From the NCBI GenBank assembly GCA_902406105.1, contig CABPCP010000041.1, positions 1 to 25,834 on the forward strand: a DNA stretch of 25,834 nt. The letters run 5' to 3'. The DNA comes from an uncultured Mordavella sp. GTDB taxonomy: Bacteria; Bacillota; Clostridia; Lachnospirales; Lachnospiraceae. The notes under the pieces are model-generated. The model made no database searches, was not told the DNA's origin, and was given only the letters and a program-made list of their open reading frames with translations. Made by a program: the position numbers and the translations under genes. This document shows positions 15,701 through 24,700 of this stretch, in pieces (position 1 is the first letter of the stretch; every line of letters starts with the position of its first letter).

Positions 15701-18700
15701 CTGCAGCGCTATGACGGCGGCGCAGGCGGGACCAATACCTGGAGAGATTATGATTATGAGACGGAGCAGTGGGGGACGAGGACCTTTACCACCAACAGCG
15801 CGGGAGCTTATACCTTCCCTAAAGGGCTGGATATCGGCCAGTACCGGATCGTAGAGACCGCCATGCCGGCAGGATCCGACTATGAGATACTCTATGACGG
15901 GAAAAATGTAGGAGGAACAGAGGCATACCGGTATTTCCAGGTGACTTCAGAAAGTCTGGTGGTTTCCATGTATAATCCGGAGAAAGTGTCTCTGACTCTT
16001 AAAAAGACGGATACAGGAAGCAACCCTGCAGACGCGGCCTTTACCCTGACTGTGCCGAGAGCGGAAAAAGCGCTTTACACGGCAGCAACAGTAGGCGGGA
16101 CGGCGGTCTTCTCTCATATCAACTCCGGTACCTATTACCTGGGCGAGAGCAGCGCGACCATGGACACCAGCTATTTTACGCAATATATAAAACAAAACTA
16201 TCCTAACCTGGAAGACTTTATAGATCCTGATAAGGGAGTGACTTTTGGCTATACCAAAGCGGCCGGCGGGGAGTCTGGAGATATTGTGATCTCCGGTGTC
16301 CAGAATCTGGAAAGTGAACCCTACAAACTGGATGGCATACTGACCATCCAGAACCCAGATCTGGTGTCCCTGGAGATCAGCAAGGTGGATGCGGAGACAA
16401 GCGCTTCCCTTGACGGAGCAGTCTTCGAGGTATATTATCAGGCATTTGACTCCTTCAGCGGTACGCACACGGTGCAGGATATGAAAGACAACGCCAACCG
16501 GACGCTGGTGGGTACGTATACATCGAAGAGCGGCAAGATCAGCCTTACCGGGCAGAAGCCGGGTGTCTACTACATTGTAGAGACTACGCCTCGGGCGGGA
16601 TATGAACTGGCGGAGGATCCAGATCAGATCATCGCCCTGACCGGCGGCATGGCTGTTACAGTTGACGGAGCAGATAAAACTTATGACGGTGATGGAGACG
16701 CTGTGATCACCTTTGAGAATAAAAAGCTGGCTTCCATCTCTGTGACTAAGAAGGTAGATCCGGGAGAGTTCACAGAAGGACCGGACAGCTACAGCGCCGT
16801 CTTCCAGCTGTATGACAGTGAGAATGGCACGTCACCGGTACAGACCGATACAGCTACCAATGCGGAAAATGCGGAATTTACCGGCTTGAAGCAGGACACG
16901 ACCTATTACCTGGCAGAGCAGGAAAGCGCAGAATATGTGCTGGAGTCCGTAAAGGTAGATGGAGAAGAAGTAGAACCAAAGAACGGCCGCTATGCCATCA
17001 CTCCAACGACGGGACAGTCTGCCGTGGAAGTAGAAGTGACCAATACCTGGCTGTACGCCCAGGCAACAGTGCTGAAGGTGGACGGCAGCAACGGGAATCC
17101 TCTGACCGGCGCGGCGTTCGTTCTGGAAGAACAGAATCTGGATGCGGAAGGTCATCCGATTTTGGACGAAGAAGACAATCCAACATGGAAAGAAGTAGCG
17201 GAAGACAGAGTGACCTGGACCAAAGGCGAAGACGGGACCTATACGGTGAAGGTCCGGCTGGAGGGAAAGGATCCGGCACAGTACCGGATCCGTGAAATCC
17301 TGGCGCCCGGCGGCTACCTGGTAGACCAGGAGCCTATTGAAATAACGCTGGAGCCCGGGAAAGTGCTGGCCTGCGATGCGGACGGCTGGCAGGCAGGCAG
17401 TTCGGATGAGGAGCTGCGGGCGAAGCTGATCGTGCCGAACTACAACGGCGTTACGATACAGATCCATAAATACGGCAATATGCATGGCGCCGATAATACG
17501 CCCGATCAAAGCGGCGTGACTTTCCGGATGTACACCTTTGATGAGGCGACAAAGGAATGGCGGCACATGGGTTCCCAGATGACAAATGCAGAGGGAATTG
17601 CCGCTTTTACCGTGGCGGCAGGCTATCAGTACGCCGTTTCCGAGGAGGCTGTGCCAGGCGGTTATGCGGGACTGGAGGGCATCTGGACGCAGACGGGAAG
17701 TAAGATCACAAAGACAGAGACCGTGGATGGGGACACACCCAATCCGCAGACGATCTATATCCTGGATACAGAGAGCCTGTTGGCTGGAAATACCTATACT
17801 TACAGCGCTTATAACATCCCGCTGGTAGAACTGGAAGTGCAGAAAAAAGATGCGGGAGGCAATACAGAGCTGGTGCCCAAAGCCCGGGTATCTGTCTATG
17901 AGGTGCCGGATGGGACAGAGACCGAGCTGACCCAGGAGGAAGTGAACGGCTTTAAGAAGCCCGAGAATCTGGTAGACACTGTGAATACCACCAAAGAAGG
18001 AACCGGCTATTCCTATATGGACGGCATTTCTGTGGTTCCAGGCAAGACTTATCTGGTGGTGGAGGATGAAGTGACCGGTACCTCCGGTTATGAGACGATG
18101 ATCCTGGATGACCGCCGGGTAGTGTGGTACCAGGTGGTGAAGATTCCAGAAGGAACCATGAATAAGCAGACGGTTACTCTGGAAAACGTGCTGGGAGCCG
18201 CAGAGGTGGCCATTGAAAAGAATAGTGCCAGCCAATCTTCAGACGACAGCTTGTTTGAACAGGGGTCTGAGATCGTCTATACTCTGTCGCCGAAGGTAAC
18301 AAACACCTATGCGCTGGATGGATTTACTCTGACAGACAAGGGGCTTGAGGGTTACCATGGAACGGGGAGCACGCAGACCGGCCTGGCCTTTGATACCTAT
18401 TTGAAGGATCAGTATACCATCAGCCAGGTGCGTCTGGGACAGGCCAGCCATGAGACTAGGAATTATGAAGCGGCAGACGGCCAGCCAGAGGCCGGCGTGA
18501 TCAGCGCCAAAGTGACGTTCATTGATTTTAATGGCGGAGAGCATGCGACAGAGGCGGTCACGGTGTCCTTCGGAGAGCAGGTAGTACAGGCCCCGGCAGA
18601 TGAAGGGGTGAAATACGCTCAGGTGAAAGTGGAGTACTATTCCGACGGATTCCAAACGCTGACCGGCTATAAGCTGGGCCAGAACTTTAATCCCGGAGAT

Positions 18701-21700
18701 GTGCAGGTAACGATAGAACTGGATCAGCAGCAGGGCGGCGCCAATCGTCAGTCTCTGGACCGGGTGGTCAATACGGCCGGGGCGGAGATCGCCTATACCC
18801 CATGGAGCGCGGCAGGCGTGAAAGAAGCACAGACTACAGATTCTGCGGAAGATGAGGCAGACAACACCTTCTGGCAGCAGGAAGTACCGACGGTGTCTGT
18901 GGAAAAAAAGGCGGATGCCGACACAGTCAACTTAAATAACGGAACCGTGGATTATACGCTGACACTGAAGAATGAGTCAACCAATGGAGAAGCCCTGGAG
19001 AATCCGATCCTGATTGACCTTCTGCCGGAAGGTGTGGTTGTGGATACGGACGCAAAATACGCAGAAATCACAGGAGGCAATCCATCCGGGCTGTCGATCA
19101 GTGAGGATACAGTGATGCCGGTGGCGGAGACCAATGCTATCGTGCTGTATCTCAATGGGAATCTTGAGGCAGGAGAGGATGTAGAGGTCCAGATCCACGC
19201 AACAGTTACCAACGCGGCGGCCAGGTATGGAACTCAGCTGACGAATTACGTATTTGCCACCAGCGACGAGCCGGGGATCCGGAGCGATGAGAATCCAAAC
19301 GCGGCTTCCTTCAAGGACAGCACCGGCGCATGGGCCGGAGAGCTTACCAATGTAGCTGTTTCTCTTCAGGCGGACCAGGATAAGGCGGAAGCGCTCAAGA
19401 ACGCTCTGGGGACAGAAGGACCGGGAGCCGTGGGGAATTACGGCTACATCGGAGCGCTGGCGGAGATTGGCTGGAACAGCAGCTCGGCTATGACTCTGGT
19501 GAAGGAAAATAAGGGAGACCGGGACAGCGATTACAGCTCCAGCCGGCTGGCACGGGCGACCAACGGCGGCGCCATTGATTACCGGCTGACGATGAACAAT
19601 ACTTCCAGTACAGAAAACCGTCTGAATCTGACGGTGATGGATCTTCTGCCCCAGGAGGGCGACCTGGTAAGCGGCGGTACGGGGCGCTACAGTGTCTGGC
19701 CGGCTTATCTGACAGGAAACATCCAAGTGATGCTGGGAGACCGCACGCTTACCCAAGGGCAATATAAGGTCTACTATTATACCGGTGATATTCCAACCGG
19801 AGTGAGCCAGCCTGGGGAGGAGGAAACCGACATCGACAAGTTCTTCCAAGCGGTGAAAGAGGCGCAAACTGGCTGCCCGGAAGGCTGGACAGAAGCTAGA
19901 CCGGCCGATACGGACATCAAGGCATTTATCGTGGCAGTGGATAAAACGCAGATTCTGGAGGCCACGGAAAGCCTGGTGGTAGAATATCAGACCAAAGTGA
20001 CGGATGAAGAGGGCGGGAAATATACGCCGGAAGAGCTGGAGGATATCTCCTATCTGAACGCGGTCAATAACTTCCAGTGCTACTATGACAGCTATCCGGT
20101 AACAGGATCAATAGATGATGCGAAGCCCGCGGATCAGCCTCTGGAATCCAACAGCGTTTCCGCCACCATTGTACCAAATCCGGTAAAGGTGGGCGGACAT
20201 GTCTGGATCGATGCCGACGGCGATGGAATAAGAGAAGATGCCTTTGGGACTTATTCCGACTATAAGATCGTCCAGGATATGCTGGACAAGATTGAAATCC
20301 GGCTCCATACCTACCGGAACAAGACGCCGGGCCTGAATACCACTGCCTACGGAGAACCGCGCCAGTATAATCAGGGAAGCGGTGATGCGGGCTGGTATCA
20401 GGATCCCAATTATGTATTCGATAACCTGGACGCCGGCCTGATGGTGGATGCCAATCTGGCTTATGATGAGGACGGAGAACTGCAGGTACAGCACCTGAAA
20501 GGAGATGAACCAAGTACTTATATCCTTTCCGCCTCCTTGCCAAGCGCGATCGTCGGAAAATTCGGGCTGACCGATATGCTGGGAAGCAAAAAGTCTGTGA
20601 AACCGGGAGAGATCCCGAGTGATGAGCAGACTGACAGCAACTATTCTTATAATGATGAGAGCCAGCGGAACCTGTCCGAGCGGTTCTACCTGTGGGCTAC
20701 AGATGTGACCCAGGAGGGCAACTGGGACAATACCAAGGACATAGGGCTTGTACTTTACCGGGATCTGGAGATCACCAAGCAGTCGGAACTGCCTGCCGCG
20801 GATCCGGTGGACGATGCGGAATTTGAAATCTACGGTTATTTTGATGAAGGAGAAGGGGCAACCGCGGATCTGTCTAAGATGAAACCTATATATTCCGGGA
20901 AGACAGAAAACGGCAAGATCACGGTTCCTAACCTGCTGTGGTTCAAAGAATATGTGATCGTGGAGAAAACGGCGGCTCCCGGCTATGAACTTGATGGAGC
21001 GGAAGCGGAAGGAAGCGAGAATATTGAGAAACTGGGCGAGGGCAAGTGGCTTCTGGAGATTCCGGATACTGAGAGTATGGTTCGGACTGAGGAAGTGACC
21101 ATCACCAACGTTCGGGAGACAGAAGTCAAGCTGGAGGCCTCCAAGATCTTGACTGGGAAAACACTTGCGGCAGGTCAATTCCAGTTTGAACTGCTGGCAG
21201 AGGACGGCCGGACTGTACTGCAAAGCAAAGTATTCAATGACCAGGACGGGAAGGTGACCTTTGCTGATCAGACTATTCAGGGGACAGGCACCCATACGTT
21301 CTATATTAAGGAGACCATTCCAGAGGCGGCTTTGGAGAACGGGAATAAGCTGAACGGCATCACTTATGATGATACCACCTACCGTGTGGAGGTGACGACA
21401 GCCTGGAATTCGGATGAACAGAAGCTGGAAGTAACAGGGATTCAGTATTTCGCGGACAACAGTCAGACGGAAAGCCAGGAGGGGGCGGTCTTTGAAAATG
21501 TTTATGACGCCAGCGGCTCCTGGACGCCGGAGGGAACCAAGACACTGACCGGCCGGGATATGACTGCGGGAGATACCTATACCTTTACCGTGAAGGAAGG
21601 GGATACCGTAGTCGGGACCGGACGGGCAGCCGGACCGTCCAGCGCCGATAAGCCGGCAAATATCACCTTTGATCCAATCCCGTATACCCTGGAGGATGTG

Positions 21701-24700
21701 GGCGAACATACCTATACGATCACGGAAGATAAGGGAAGAACAACCGAAAATGGAGTGACCTTTACCGACAGATCGTTTACTGTCACGGTAAATGTGACAG
21801 ACGATGGCGACGGAACCATGACGGCGGATCCCACATATCCGGATGGCGGCGTGGCATTTACGAATGAATATGTGCCGGAACCGATTGATTATGCGCCGGC
21901 TGTAGAGAAGACTCTGACCGGACATAAGCTGCCGGCTGTAGAGACAAAGGAGTTTACCTTTACCCTGACGGCAGACCAAGATAATCCGGCGGGAGCAGCC
22001 CTGCCCGCGGACACAACGCTGACCATTCCGATCAGCGGTAAGACTACTGATGCGGCGGTGACAGCACCAGACGCATTTGGCAGCATTACATTCAGCAAAG
22101 CCGGAACTTACAGCTTTACTATCGAAGAGACAGCCGGATCAGAAAGCTATTATAGCTACGATGCAGCGAAGTGGACGCTGACGGTAGTGGTCAGCGATGA
22201 CGGGCTGGGGCATCTGTCCAGGACCGTCTCCTATAAGAGTGACCAAGAAGAAACCATGGCAAATACGGATGCGGCGAAGTTCAGCAACGAGTATCATCCT
22301 AATCCGACGACTGCTAAGCTTACCGTATCCAAGGTGGTAGAGGGCCAGGAGCTGCCGGATGATTCGGACTATAAGACCTTTACCTTTACCCAGAGCATGT
22401 CATCACCGAATGTAGATGGCGTGACCATGCCGGAGAACAATACGGCCACGGTGACGGTGGAGAAGACCGGAGAGGCGAAAACCGCAGACTTTAAAGACAT
22501 CACCTTTACAAAAGCCGGTACCTATGTGTTCCGGATCACGGAGGATACCGAGAGTCTGCCGGAAGGATACGACAAAGACCGGGTACCGGAAAGAAGAGCC
22601 CAAGTTGTAGTAGTAGATGACAACGGCGCCCTAAAGGTAGATAGTATTATTTACTATCTGACAGAACCGGGAACTCCGGACGAGACAGAGGGTGCTTCGG
22701 ATTTTACAAACTACTATGACACGGCAGATACCGGATTTGCGCCGAAGGTGACAAAGAAACTGATCGGCGATATGCCGCAGAGCAAGACCTTTACTTTTAT
22801 CTTGACGGCAGATGAGAAGAATCCGGAGGGAGCGACCCTGCCGAACCCGGCAAAGACCCAGGTGACGTATACAAACCGAATTGGTGATGCGGATGCAAGT
22901 TTCGGGCAGATTACCTTTGAAAGAGCCGGAACCTTTACATTTACGATCGCAGAGCAGCAAGGGACAGCAGACGACGGCTATACCTATGATCCATTGGAGT
23001 GGACTCTGACGGTGAATGTGGAAGATGAAGGCGGGATGCTGCGGGTGAAGAGTTTCTCCTACGCAAAAGATGGAAACCTTGTGTCTGGAGCGGAAGCGGC
23101 TGCATTTGAAAACAGCTATAAAGTGAAGCCGACAGAGTACACGCCGGAAGTGACCAAGGCCATGACCGGAGCAGACCGGCCGGGAGAAAAGACATTTGAT
23201 TTCACTTTGACGCCGGGAGCAAATAATCCGACGGATGGGGCCGTGATCGAAAATGGGGACACCTCAGCAAGTATCACTGTTCCAAAAGATACGCCAGTGA
23301 ATGAAGAGGTAGGAACGGCAGAGAATGGATTTGGCAAGATCATCTTTAAGAAAGCCGGAACCTACACCTTTGATATCCGGGAGACGATTCCAGACGGAGC
23401 AAAAACGAATGGCAACAAACTGGACGGCGTGACCTATGACGGCAGCAGATGGACATTAACAGTGGTGGTTGCGGATCACAATAGTAAGCTGAAGGTAGAG
23501 AGCCATACCTATACGAAGGCCGGCGGAACCAGCAATATAGAGGCGGCGAAGTTTGTCAACGGCTATGAAGTGAAGCCGACAGAATTTACACCGGATGTCC
23601 GCAAGACCGTGACCGGAGAGATCCGGCCGGAGGAACAGACCTTTACCTTTACTTTGACTGCTGGAGAACATAATCCGGATGGCGGAGCTGCATTTACAGA
23701 CGGACAGGCGGCGGTAACCATTCCGGCCGGCGGAACGACAGAGGGAAGCCTGGTGGCGCCGGACAAGGATCCGTTTGGTGTGATCACGTTCACCAAGGCT
23801 GGAACCTATACCTTTACCATTACAGAAACAAATGAGGGCAAACAGGGTTATACCTATGACGATTCATGGACGCTGACCGTAGTGGTCAGGGATGAGAAGG
23901 GACAGCTGGTGGTAGATAAGGCTCAGACAAAGTATGAGCAGACCGGCGAGACAGACCTGACGGACTATGCACTGTTCACCAACCACTATGAGGTGGATCC
24001 CATCGGATATGCACCGAAGGTGAAGAAGACAGTAGGCGGGAACGTGCCGGCAGGAAAAGACGCTGACTTCCGGTTTGAGCTGAAGCTTACAAAAGCGGAG
24101 CCGGCAGACGGCCTGAAGCTGAACGGCGCGGTTATGACGGACCAGGATGTGCTGGAGACCGAGGTGACGGGAGAAAATACCGGAACCTTTGATGAGATCA
24201 CGTTCACCAGAGCCGGAACCTATAGCTTCCAGATTACCGAGGTGACAGGAGAAGACACGGAAGGCTACAGCTACGATGACCATATCTGGACCCTGGAAGT
24301 GAAAGTAAAAGACAGGGGCGGCAAGCTGGACATCGAAAGCAAGACTTACACGCAGACCGAGAAAGGGAAACCTACCGGAGTTACCAGTGAGGATCAGGCG
24401 GAATTTACCAACACCTACGATCCGAAGGAGACCACTTATACCCCGCAGATCCGCAAGGAGATCACGGGAGACCGGAGATCAGAGGATCAGGTCTTTGACT
24501 TTACGCTGACGCCGGACGATAAGAACCCGACTGGAGCGAGCCTGAAAGCACCTGATATGGATAATACCAGCGTAACCGGAGAGGATATTGCAAGATTTAG
24601 CACCATCACCTTTACAGAGGCTGGTACATATCGCTTTGACCTCAGTGAAGAGAAGGGAACAGAAGCAGGATACACCTATGATGAAAGCGAATGGGAGCTG